Source: Oscillospiraceae bacterium
GTDB lineage: Bacteria; Bacillota; Clostridia; Oscillospirales; CAG-272
Reading direction: 5' to 3'
NCBI GenBank assembly: GCA_015063385.1
Contig: SVUG01000003.1
Coordinates: 1 to 64,000, forward strand
Length of the DNA stretch: 64,000 nt
In this document: positions 6,847 through 14,240 of the stretch, piece after piece
Numbering within the stretch: the first letter of the stretch is position 1
Layout of the letters: each line of letters opens with the position of its first letter
Position numbers and translations under genes: made by a program
Notes under the pieces: model-generated
Seen by the model: only the letters and a program-made list of their open reading frames with translations
Told to the model about the DNA's origin: nothing
The model's database searches: none

Positions 6847-8199
6847 ATGGAAAAAAAAGAAATTAGAATAGATTTTAATAAAAAATGCGGAAAAATCAAG
6901 CCGATGCACGGCATTAACGGTGGTCCGCGCTCCGGCGGATATGCGTTGCCGTTCGATTTCTCGGACGAGTTTTGCGAGATGGGGGTACCCGTCGTTCGCA
7001 CGGTCGGCTCTGCTGGGGAGTACGGACATAATCAGTATATCAATATTCATGCCATTTTCCCTGATTTCGATGCTGACGAGACGCTTGAGGAATCCTACAA
7101 CTTCCTGCCGACCGACCTGTATCTACAGACTATTCGTGATACGGGTGCTGAAATATTTTATCGCCTCGGTGAGAGCTCAGAGCCCTATTCAAGAAAGCTT
7201 TATGCTCGTTCGCCTCGTGATAAGGAAAAATGGGCACGAATCGCGGAGCATATTATAATGCATTACAACGAGGGCTGGGCAAACGGCTTCAAAATGGGTA
7301 TAAAGTATTTTGAAATCTGGTCAGCGCCCGATTCTCCCGAGGGCTTTGCAGACGATATGTACGAGTATTTCGAGCTTTATCGTATAACCGCAAATCACCT
7401 GCGCGAGCGCTTTCCGAAAATCAGAATCGGAGCATACGGTGCAAGAGGCTTTTACGCGCTCAACCGCCTTGATGCTAGCGAGGAGATGAAAAGCTATATC
7501 CCCTTTATGCAGAAGTTCTTCGCTTACGTGACGGCAGAAGAGACTTTGGCACCGCTAGATTTCTTTACCTGGGCGTGCTATACGTCAAATCCTGACGAGA
7601 TTGCAATACATACGCAATATGCGAGAAATTATCTCGACCTCGCAGGACTCAGGCGCACGAAAAGCATAATCTGCGAGTATAATACCGTGGATAGGGGTGG
7701 AACGCCCCCTGCGCTCCGCGAGAGTCTGCCGTCAGAGCTTGGTGCGGCACTAATTCTTGCGCAGAAAAGCTCAGCGGACATGATGATGTACTCAAGCTCG
7801 GATGCATATTCGAGAGCAAACGCGCTCTTTTCAATGGACGACCATACGGCGGCGCATCGCTACGCTGCTTTTAACGTAATGTGCGCTTATTCAAGGCTGT
7901 ATAAGCTCGGCACGCAGATTGATACGGGCGACGATACACGAAAGGAGCTTTATTCTCTGGCGGCAACCGACGGGAACTCCGCTACTCTTATGATAGTCAC
8001 TCGAAAATTTGAGGGCAAGACCGAGCTGATACTTCAAGTGGCATCCTTTGATACCTGTTTGATTTCAAGAATCGTCCCCGGCGGTACTCGTGGTAAGGGT
8101 ACGGTATATCGCTCAAAGGATATCGCCGTTAGCTCGGGAAGAGTCGCTATACCCCTGAAGCCGAACGAGATATATACTGTGTCGTTTTTTAACAAATAA
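6847..8199 (+). CDS. GH39-like (xylosidase-type) protein with altered acid/base motif
   Basis: 450 residues with the look of clan GH-A family 39 (beta-xylosidase/alpha-L-iduronidase): a TIM-barrel N-terminal part and a C-terminal beta domain. It has no signal peptide. The strand that normally carries the acid/base Glu (EIWNEP) reads EIWSAPD at residues ~156-162, so Asn-Glu became Ser-Ala. The nucleophile-type Glu remains in ICEYNT (~277). Glycosidase activity is therefore doubtful; it could act on unusual substrates or bind sugars. I used ATG 6847 (ribosome binding site AAAGGA) because the promoter covers the upstream extension. It is a single-gene transcript. Confidence 0.75.
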   Translation: MEKKEIRIDFNKKCGKIKPMHGINGGPRSGGYALPFDFSDEFCEMGVPVVRTVGSAGEYGHNQYINIHAIFPDFDADETLEESYNFLPTDLYLQTIRDTGAEIFYRLGESSEPYSRKLYARSPRDKEKWARIAEHIIMHYNEGWANGFKMGIKYFEIWSAPDSPEGFADDMYEYFELYRITANHLRERFPKIRIGAYGARGFYALNRLDASEEMKSYIPFMQKFFAYVTAEETLAPLDFFTWACYTSNPDEIAIHTQYARNYLDLAGLRRTKSIICEYNTVDRGGTPPALRESLPSELGAALILAQKSSADMMMYSSSDAYSRANALFSMDDHTAAHRYAAFNVMCAYSRLYKLGTQIDTGDDTRKELYSLAATDGNSATLMIVTRKFEGKTELILQVASFDTCLISRIVPGGTRGKGTVYRSKDIAVSSGRVAIPLKPNEIYTVSFFNK

Positions 8200-8216
8200 T
8201 TTTGAATAAAATAACA

Positions 8217-8253
8217 AGCAGGAGAAAAGGAATAAGTCCTATTCTCCTGCTTT
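8217..8253. terminator. Bidirectional terminator between GH39-like gene and gmk
   Basis: AGCAGGAGAA and TTCTCCTGCT pair perfectly around a ~15-base AT-rich loop. It lies between convergent genes. Confidence 0.7.
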
Positions 8254-8279
8254 CATCATGCGTTTTTGCTATGTATTGT

Positions 8280-8936
8280 TTACATTTTAACCCTTGCAGA
8301 GGCTATGAGCGCATTCGCAGTTGCCTTTGCTGATGCCTCGTCCTTGGGTACGTCGTTTTCAAATTCCGAGTAAATCTCGAATACCTTCTCTGCACATTTT
8401 TCTACCGTAGAGCAGTTCTTTTGGAAACGGTAAATGAACGGCTCGTATTCCGCCATTCGTGAAAAGTCCTCAACGTTCTGCGCGGTGCGCGAGTCGTAGC
8501 GTCGCTGGTCCTCGGGAGAGGTGTTCTCGCTGATATAGCGTGCGCGCAGGCGCTCCTCCATAACGTCAAGCTCGTCATAGAGGTATACGGTGCAGGGCGA
8601 AATGCCCTCGGCGTGATAGAGTGAATTCGCACCGTTGAGGTCAAGAATCAAAAGCGGAACCTTGCCCTCGGAGGTGATTCTGTCTATCTCCCATCGCGGT
8701 GTGCCGTAGAGCTGACCTGCATACTCGGTGTACTCAAGCACTCCACCCGTCTTTATGTGATGCTCAAACTCGTCGCGGCTGATGTAGATGTACTCACTGC
8801 CGAACGAATCGGCGCGCATTTCTCTCGTTGTGACCGAGCGCACGAGCTCGTAGCGGGGATTCGCCTCGAGCATAGCGTGTCCGACGGTTGTTTTTCCAAC
8901 CGCAGATGGTCCTACTAAAATTACTACCTTTTTCAT
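8280..8936 (-). CDS. Guanylate kinase-like protein
   Basis: 218 residues. It probably phosphorylates GMP to GDP. The P-loop GPSAVGKTT is at residues ~9-17, the GMP-binding stretch RSVTTREMR at ~34, then EYIYISRDEF, GQLYGTP and the LILDLNG strand. The P-loop has SAVGK where the canonical Gmk has SG(A/V)GK, and the C-terminal third is divergent, so it may be a second Gmk paralogue. The ATG lies one base after the serS stop, so it is translated from the serS transcript. Confidence 0.75.
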   Translation of the reverse strand: MKKVVILVGPSAVGKTTVGHAMLEANPRYELVRSVTTREMRADSFGSEYIYISRDEFEHHIKTGGVLEYTEYAGQLYGTPRWEIDRITSEGKVPLLILDLNGANSLYHAEGISPCTVYLYDELDVMEERLRARYISENTSPEDQRRYDSRTAQNVEDFSRMAEYEPFIYRFQKNCSTVEKCAEKVFEIYSEFENDVPKDEASAKATANALIASARVKM

Positions 8937-8937
8937 A

Positions 8938-10224
8938 TTATTTTTTAGGCACGAGTTTTTCGACGCCGCCCATGTAAGGACGAAGTGCTACGGGAATATT
9001 CACGCTGCCATCGGCGTTAAGATTGTTCTCAAGGAAAGCGATAAGCATTCTGGGCGGAGCAACAACGGTGTTGTTAAGAGTGTGAGCAAGATAAGTGCCG
9101 CTCTCTCCCTTAACGCGAATCTTAAGACGGCGAGCCTGTGCGTCACCAAGATTGGAGCATGAGCCGACCTCAAAGTACTTCTGCTGTCTTGGAGACCATG
9201 CCTCAACGTCAACCGACTTAACCTTAAGGTCTGCAAGGTCACCCGAGCAGCACTCAAGAGTTCTCACGGGAATATCAAGTGTGCGGAACATATCAACGGT
9301 GTTTTTCCAGAGCTTGTCAAACCAGACGGGAGATTCCTCGGGGCGACATACCACTATCATCTCCTGCTTTTCAAACTGATGGATACGGTAAACACCGCGC
9401 TCCTCAATGCCGTGTGCACCCTTTTCCTTGCGGAAGCAGGGGGAGTAGGAGGTGAGAGTGTAGGGAAGCTCTGCCTCGGGTACAATTTGGTCGATAAACT
9501 TACCTATCATAGAGTGCTCGGACGTACCGATAAGGTAAAGGTCCTCGCCCTCAATTTTATACATCATAGCGTCCATCTCTGCAAAGGACATAACGCCCGT
9601 CACAACGCTCGAGCGAATCATAAAAGGAGGAACGCAGTAGGTAAATCCTCTGTCAATCATAAAGTCGCGAGCATAGGATATAACTGCGGAATGAAGTCTT
9701 GCAATATCACCCATAAGGTAGTAGAATCCGTTTCCTGCAACGCGGCGTGCGCTATCAAGGTCAATGCCCAGGAAGCGCTCCATGATATCGGTGTGGTAAG
9801 GCACCTCGAAATCAGGGGTAAGTGGCTCTCCAAAGCGCTCCACCTCAACGTTTTCGGAGTCGTCCTTTCCAATCGGCACGCTCTTATCGATAATGTTGGG
9901 GATAATCATCATTATCTTCTGCACCTTTTCGGAGAGCTCAGCCTCCTTTGCCTCGCATTCGGCAAGCTCAGCTGCCTGCTGTGCAACAAGCTTCTTGGCT
10001 TCCTCTGCCTCCTCAAACCTCTTCTGTCCCATAAGCGCGCCTATGGACTTGGAAATCTTATTTCTGTTTGCACGAAGGTCGTCAGCACGCTTTTTGTTCT
10101 GGCGAAGCTCCTCGTCAAGCGCTATAACCTCGTCAACGAGAGGAAGCTTTGAATCTTGGAACTTGTTTCTGATGTTTTCTTTTACAACATCGGGATTTTC
10201 TCTGAGAAATCTGATATCTATCAT
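8938..10224 (-). CDS. serS: Seryl-tRNA synthetase
   Basis: 428 residues, the standard bacterial length. It charges tRNA-Ser and also tRNA-Sec. The N-terminal long coiled-coil arm (residues ~30-110) is followed by the class II core with GTSEHSMIG, the motif 2 region CFRKEKG..RGVYRIHQFEKQE and motif 3 HTLNNTVVAPPRMLIAFLENN. The arm is Ala/Glu/Lys-rich as expected. No T-box leader is visible; the transcript has a short 5' region. It forms a two-gene operon with the guanylate kinase-like gene. Confidence 0.96.
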   Translation of the reverse strand: MIDIRFLRENPDVVKENIRNKFQDSKLPLVDEVIALDEELRQNKKRADDLRANRNKISKSIGALMGQKRFEEAEEAKKLVAQQAAELAECEAKEAELSEKVQKIMMIIPNIIDKSVPIGKDDSENVEVERFGEPLTPDFEVPYHTDIMERFLGIDLDSARRVAGNGFYYLMGDIARLHSAVISYARDFMIDRGFTYCVPPFMIRSSVVTGVMSFAEMDAMMYKIEGEDLYLIGTSEHSMIGKFIDQIVPEAELPYTLTSYSPCFRKEKGAHGIEERGVYRIHQFEKQEMIVVCRPEESPVWFDKLWKNTVDMFRTLDIPVRTLECCSGDLADLKVKSVDVEAWSPRQQKYFEVGSCSNLGDAQARRLKIRVKGESGTYLAHTLNNTVVAPPRMLIAFLENNLNADGSVNIPVALRPYMGGVEKLVPKK

Positions 10225-10263
10225 TTCTATCTCCTTTTGGATTTGTCACATATTATATCCCCT

Positions 10264-10292
10264 ATTTTACACTATGATAGTAAAAAATGCAA
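10264..10292 (-). promoter_or_regulatory. serS promoter
   Basis: Minus-strand TTGCAT, 17 bases, TAAAAT, about 40 bases before the serS ATG. Confidence 0.65.
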
Positions 10293-10359
10293 GTATTTTC
10301 AGGATTTTCTATAAAATATTTTTTTGCTGTATAAGATTCTTTTATTTTCGCTAAAGGTA

Positions 10360-10388
10360 TTGATTTTTCGCTAATCATTTGTTATAAT
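10360..10388 (+). promoter_or_regulatory. fba promoter
   Basis: TTGATT, 17 bases, TATAAT, 35 bases before the ATG at 10423. This promoter lies in the track's upstream extension of the ORF. Confidence 0.8.
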
Positions 10389-10422
10389 GGGTGTTGTTAA
10401 ATTTTATTTAAGGAGAACAAAT

Positions 10423-11286
10423 ATGTTAGTTTCTGCAAAGGAAATGCTGATCAAGGCACACGAGGGACACTATGCCGTCGGTCAGTTCAATATCAACAAT
10501 CTTGAGTGGGCTAAGGCAATTTTGCTTACCGCAGAGGAGATGAAGTCTCCCGTTATTCTCGGCGTGTCCGAGGGCGCAGGTAAGTATATGTGCGGCTACA
10601 AGACCATCGTAGGTATGGTTGAGGGTATGATTGAGGGACTCGGCATCACCGTTCCCGTTGCTCTCCACCTTGACCACGGCTCTTACGAGCACGCATACAA
10701 GTGCATTGAGGCAGGCTTCTCTTCGGTTATGTTCGACGGCTCGCACTATCCCATTGAGGAGAATATCGAAAAGACCAAGGAGCTCGTTCGCGTTTGCGCT
10801 GAGAAGGGTATCTCGCTTGAGGCGGAGGTTGGCTCTATCGGTGGTGAAGAGGACGGTGTTGTTGGCGGCGGTGAGGTTGCTGACCCTGCTGAGTGTAAGA
10901 TGATTGCCGACCTCGGCGTCACTATGCTTGCTGCGGGTATCGGTAATATTCACGGTAAGTATCCTGCTAACTGGGGCGGTCTTCGCTTTGACGCTCTCGA
11001 GGCTATCAGCGAGCAGGTTGGCAATATGCCTCTCGTTCTTCACGGTGGTACAGGTATTCCTGCCGAAATGATTCAGAAGGCTATTTCTCTTGGCGTTTCC
11101 AAGATTAACGTTAATACCGAGTGCCAGCTCTCCTTTGCTGCCGCTACCCGTACATATATCGAGGCAGGTAAGGACCTTGAGGGTAAGGGCTTCGATCCCA
11201 GAAAGCTTCTTGCTCCGGGTACTGAAGCAATCAAGGCTACCGTAAGAGAAAAGATTGAGCTCTTCGGTTCTGCTAACAAGGCTTAA
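10423..11286 (+). CDS. fba: Class II fructose-1,6-bisphosphate aldolase
   Basis: 287 residues. It is a zinc-dependent aldolase interconverting fructose-1,6-bisphosphate with DHAP and glyceraldehyde-3-phosphate in glycolysis. The zinc ligand motif HLDHG is near residue 82, followed by FDGSHYP, EAEVGSIGGEEDG, the second-ligand segment GIGNIHGKYP and the third HGGTGIP, then the phosphate-binding KINVNTE. I started at ATG 10423 after AAGGAGA, with the promoter just before it. It is a single gene ending in a strong terminator. The codon use looks like that of a highly expressed gene. Confidence 0.96.
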   Translation: MLVSAKEMLIKAHEGHYAVGQFNINNLEWAKAILLTAEEMKSPVILGVSEGAGKYMCGYKTIVGMVEGMIEGLGITVPVALHLDHGSYEHAYKCIEAGFSSVMFDGSHYPIEENIEKTKELVRVCAEKGISLEAEVGSIGGEEDGVVGGGEVADPAECKMIADLGVTMLAAGIGNIHGKYPANWGGLRFDALEAISEQVGNMPLVLHGGTGIPAEMIQKAISLGVSKINVNTECQLSFAAATRTYIEAGKDLEGKGFDPRKLLAPGTEAIKATVREKIELFGSANKA

Positions 11287-11296
11287 TTATGATTAT

Positions 11297-11325
11297 AAAC
11301 GGCGTGGATATTCCGCGCCGTTTTT
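11297..11325 (+). terminator. fba terminator
   Basis: AAACGGCG..CGCCGTTTTT hairpin immediately after the fba stop. Confidence 0.85.
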
Positions 11326-11331
11326 CATTTG

Positions 11332-11360
11332 GAATATTGCGACATTTCTCCGCATATCCT
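11332..11360 (+). promoter_or_regulatory. Sigma-E-type sporulation promoter of spoIVA
   Basis: GAATATT, 14 bases, CATATCCT. The -35 matches the sigma-E consensus KMATATT exactly, the -10 resembles CATACAHT, and the spacing is typical. spoIVA is a sigma-E gene in Bacillus. No sigma-A promoter is visible in this gap. Confidence 0.7.
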
Positions 11361-11392
11361 TTTTATGAAAAGAATTTTGCGGAGGTTTTTTT

Positions 11393-12850
11393 ATGCAGGA
11401 TAATTCTATATACTCGGATATTGCAAAGCGTACGGGAGGAGATATTTACATAGGTGTAGTCGGCCCCGTAAGAACGGGCAAATCTACATTCATTCAGCGC
11501 TTCCTTGACGGCGTCGTGATTCCTAATATTGAAAATGAGTACGACAGAGAGCGCACTCTTGATCAGATGCCCCAGAGCGCATCGGGAAAGACGGTTATGA
11601 CCACAGAACCCAAGTTCGTGCCAGACGAAGCGGTGCGAGTCAGCTATGGTGATGGCGCAGAGTTTAACGTCAAGATGGTCGACTGTGTCGGCTATATGGT
11701 TGAGGGTGCACTTGGCGGAAGCGAGGACGGTGAGGTCAGAATGGTTATGACTCCCTGGTCGGAGGAGGCTATGCCCTTTGCCGATGCGGCGGAGCTTGGC
11801 ACGAGCAAGGTTATCGGCGAGCACGCGACTATTGCTATGCTGGTCACGACCGACGGAAGCATTGCCGATATTCCGCGAGAGAGCTATATTCCGGCAGAAG
11901 AGAGAGTTGTAAAGGAACTGCGTGAGTGCGGCAAGCCTTTTGCGATTATTTTGAATTCTGCAAATCCCGACGGTGAGGAAGCTCACGCTCTTGCGCACGA
12001 GCTCGAAGAAAAATACGGTGCACCGGTTGCGCTCGTCTGCTGTCCCAGGCTTAACGCTGAGGATATACGCGAGATACTTGCGCTCGTGCTTGGAGAATTT
12101 CCTCTTACAGAGATGACCTTCTCACTCCCGGATTGGACCGAGGTTCTCTCCGAGGAGCATCCGTTAAAATCGGCTATTTTAGACAGTATAATTGCTTTTT
12201 CGGACAGGGTAGAGCGACTTGGAGATATTGAGCGCGAGGTGTGTGATTTCGATTTTGAAAGCGCCTGCATTGACGCAGGTGAGGGCACTGCGCTCTTCAA
12301 TATTCCCGTGGCTGAGAGCGAATACTATCGCGTTATGAGCGAGATGACAGGACTCGATATATCCGACCAACGCTCACTTATGGCAACCGTAAAGGAGCTC
12401 GCCGAGGTGCGCGACAAGTACGAAAGAGTCGCCGACGCGCTCGCAGACGTTGAGGAAAAGGGATACGGCATAGTTATGCCTTCAATGAAGGACTTAAAGC
12501 TGGATGAGCCAAGACTCGTCAAGCAGGCAAACGGCTACGGCGTCAAGGTGACGGCACATGCCGACTCCATTCACATGATTAAAACGGGCATCAAGGCAGA
12601 CCTTTGTCCCGTGGTGGGAAGTGAGGAGCAGTCTGAGGAGGTCGTGAAATTCCTTTCGGGAGAGCTTGACGAAAATCCTGAAAAGGTCTGGGAGTACAAT
12701 ATGTTCGGCCGTTCGCTTTACGATATGGTAAGCGACGGAATGAACGCAAAGCTTTCTCATATGCCCGACGACTCTCGTGAGAAGCTGGGTGAGACTCTCG
12801 GAAAGATTATCAACGAGGGCTCGAATGGCTTGATTTGCATTCTGCTTTAA
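11393..12850 (+). CDS. spoIVA: Stage IV sporulation protein A
   Basis: 485 residues, close to the usual ~492. SpoIVA is the mother-cell ATPase that polymerises on the forespore surface as the basement layer of the spore coat. The N-terminal Walker A motif GPVRTGKST is followed by the characteristic QMPQSASGKTVMTTEPKF region, the VDCVGYMVEGALGG switch-like segment and a C-terminal middle/anchoring domain ending in ICILL. The ribosome binding site is GCGGAGGTTTTTTT. A sigma-E-like promoter lies 33 bases upstream, fitting mother-cell expression. Its presence marks the organism as a spore-former or a recent descendant of one. Confidence 0.97.
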   Translation: MQDNSIYSDIAKRTGGDIYIGVVGPVRTGKSTFIQRFLDGVVIPNIENEYDRERTLDQMPQSASGKTVMTTEPKFVPDEAVRVSYGDGAEFNVKMVDCVGYMVEGALGGSEDGEVRMVMTPWSEEAMPFADAAELGTSKVIGEHATIAMLVTTDGSIADIPRESYIPAEERVVKELRECGKPFAIILNSANPDGEEAHALAHELEEKYGAPVALVCCPRLNAEDIREILALVLGEFPLTEMTFSLPDWTEVLSEEHPLKSAILDSIIAFSDRVERLGDIEREVCDFDFESACIDAGEGTALFNIPVAESEYYRVMSEMTGLDISDQRSLMATVKELAEVRDKYERVADALADVEEKGYGIVMPSMKDLKLDEPRLVKQANGYGVKVTAHADSIHMIKTGIKADLCPVVGSEEQSEEVVKFLSGELDENPEKVWEYNMFGRSLYDMVSDGMNAKLSHMPDDSREKLGETLGKIINEGSNGLICILL

Positions 12851-12887
12851 TTTTTATTCATATTTCAAATAAAACAATACAAATCTA

Positions 12888-12916
12888 TTGACAAAATCCG
12901 ACAAGAAGTATATAAT
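12888..12916 (+). promoter_or_regulatory. Promoter of the Cys/His lipoprotein gene
   Basis: TTGACA, 17 bases, TATAAT: a consensus sigma-A promoter 31 bases before the ATG. Confidence 0.85.
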
Positions 12917-12947
12917 TTAATAAAAAATGCTTCTTAGAGGATATGCT

Positions 12948-13454
12948 ATGAAAATCAATAGAATTCTTTCTATCCTTCTCATAATAACGCTTATGTTTTC
13001 TGTTGTTGGATGCAAAAAAGATAAAGATGACGATTACGTTGAGATAGAGGACGGTGACGGCAACGAGGACAAAACCGAGGGGGATGTGATTTACTGCTAC
13101 ACGAGTAAAAATCAGACTTTGCACCGCGAAAACTGTCCTTATGCTAAAAGAATTGCAGCGCATGAGCTTCTAACGTGGGATAAAGATATAATCACTCTTG
13201 TCGATGATGGCTACAAATTCTGCGGTCTTTGCTGTCCTGACGAAAAATTGCAATATACCGATGATGACGAACATGCAAGCGGAGTTGATCCCAGCGAGGC
13301 AACCTATGTCTTGAACATTAAGCAGAAAAAGATACACGAGCTTGATTGTGTTCACGTTGAAGCAATGAGTCCGAGTAATACTGAATACACCGACCTGGAG
13401 CGCGACGTGATTTTGGAAAGCGGATACGCTCTTTGTCAGACCTGTAAGCCTTAA
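12948..13454 (+). CDS. Lipoprotein with two Ada-like Cys/His repeats
   Basis: 168 residues. A lipoprotein signal ends in the lipobox SVVGC at ~residue 23, followed by a very acidic linker (KDDDYVEIEDGDGNED). Two repeats follow. The first has H-R-E-N-C and GYKFCGLCCP (~residues 50-105); the second has H-E-L-D-C and GYALCQTCKP (~120-168). Each resembles the small metal-binding HxxxC...CxxC module found in Ada-like and nuclease-tail domains. It is probably a surface-anchored metal-binding or redox protein; no function is established. The start was moved to ATG 12948 because the extension precedes the signal peptide. It is a single-gene unit with a strong promoter. Confidence 0.75.
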   Translation: MKINRILSILLIITLMFSVVGCKKDKDDDYVEIEDGDGNEDKTEGDVIYCYTSKNQTLHRENCPYAKRIAAHELLTWDKDIITLVDDGYKFCGLCCPDEKLQYTDDDEHASGVDPSEATYVLNIKQKKIHELDCVHVEAMSPSNTEYTDLERDVILESGYALCQTCKP

Positions 13455-13538
13455 GCTGAAGGTGCTAATTTGTATAAAATCACTAAAAAATCAATCTTTT
13501 TAATTCCAATCTTTTTTAATACTTAATTTATTATCTTA

Positions 13539-13568
13539 TTGACATTTTATAATATAGTATGATACAAT
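13539..13568 (+). promoter_or_regulatory. Promoter of the purine operon
   Basis: TTGACA, 18 bases, TACAAT, just before the riboswitch aptamer, so transcription starts near 13575. Confidence 0.75.
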
Positions 13569-13570
13569 AG

Positions 13571-13654
13571 GTTCGGTAAGGATTTTTGCAACCGACGGTG
13601 AGCGGAATAGACCGCGAGGGAGCAAAAATTTTGATTTATGTCGACCGTCTGGGC
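13571..13654 (+). promoter_or_regulatory. ZTP (pfl) riboswitch aptamer
   Basis: This fits the pfl/ZTP motif. P1 is formed by ATTTTTGC and GCAAAAAT; the internal segment ACCGACGGTGAGCGG pairs as GCGG/CCGC; GAGGGAGC closes that domain. After a linker comes CCGTCTGGGC, matching the invariant CCGCCTGGGC of the 3' subdomain. ZTP/ZMP accumulates when folate one-carbon units limit AICAR formylation, and binding turns genes on. The location directly before purE and the overlap with a terminator fit an ON switch. Confidence 0.9.
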
Positions 13655-13690
13655 AGAACTACCTTATGGGGTAGTCCTGCCCTTTTTGAT
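13651..13690 (+). terminator. Riboswitch-controlled terminator before purE
   Basis: GGGCAG-ACTACC and GGTAGT-CTGCCC pair, followed by TTTTTGATTTTTT. The 5' arm reuses the terminal GGGC of the aptamer, so ligand binding and terminator formation are mutually exclusive. Confidence 0.85.
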
Positions 13691-13715
13691 TTTTTGAAAA
13701 ATATAGAGGTGGATT

Positions 13716-14210
13716 ATGAAAAAAGTTGCAATTATTATGGGCAGTGATAGCGACCTTCCTATAGTTGAAAAGGGGATTTCGGTTCTTCGCGATTACGGTA
13801 TTCCCTTTGAGGTACATATATATTCGGCTCACAGGACTCCCGCGGAGGCTGCCGAGTTCGTAAAGAATGCCAAGAAAAACGGTTTTGGTGTAATTATCGC
13901 AGCGGCAGGAATGGCTGCCCACCTTGCAGGTGCGGTAGCAGCAAACACCACTCTTCCCGTAATCGGTATTCCGATTTCCTCGGGTGGCCTTGGCGGTCTT
14001 GACGCTCTTCTTTCCACCGTGCAGATGCCCTCGGGTATTCCCGTGGCTACCGTTGCTATCGGTGGTGCTGCCAACGCGGCACATCTTGCAGCAGAGATTC
14101 TTGCGCTTTCCGACGATAATCTTGCGGGGCTGCTTGAAGAAAAGAGAAGTGCTGCAAGCGATGCGGTTCTTATGAAAAACCAAGCAGTAGAGGAAAAGTA
14201 TAACGCGTAA
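13716..14210 (+). CDS. purE: N5-carboxyaminoimidazole ribonucleotide mutase
   Basis: 164 residues, the class I PurE size. It moves the carboxyl group of N5-CAIR to give CAIR. The N-terminal IIMGSDSDLP holds the phosphate-binding Ser/Asp, SAHRTP contains the catalytic His, and AAAGMAAHLAG plus GIPISSGGLGGLDALLS form the rest of the site. The ribosome binding site is GAGGTGG. First gene of the ZTP-controlled operon. No purK is present, although purE of this class normally needs PurK-made N5-CAIR; it may lie elsewhere. Confidence 0.96.
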   Translation: MKKVAIIMGSDSDLPIVEKGISVLRDYGIPFEVHIYSAHRTPAEAAEFVKNAKKNGFGVIIAAAGMAAHLAGAVAANTTLPVIGIPISSGGLGGLDALLSTVQMPSGIPVATVAIGGAANAAHLAAEILALSDDNLAGLLEEKRSAASDAVLMKNQAVEEKYNA

Positions 14211-14240
14211 ACGGTTTTGGCTTAGCGGAGGTATATAAAA

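Noticed and set aside
9379-10152. 257-residue plus-strand ORF
   Set aside because: Antisense shadow of serS with a Cys/His/Leu-rich composition typical of shadows.
10225-10300. Possible T-box leader for serS
   Set aside because: Only about 75 bases, with a promoter in the middle; no T-box sequence or specifier/terminator structure.
13571-13654. Purine (guanine/adenine) riboswitch upstream of purE
   Set aside because: The purine aptamer core is absent; the conserved CCGTCTGGGC end and GAGGGAGC fit the ZTP class.
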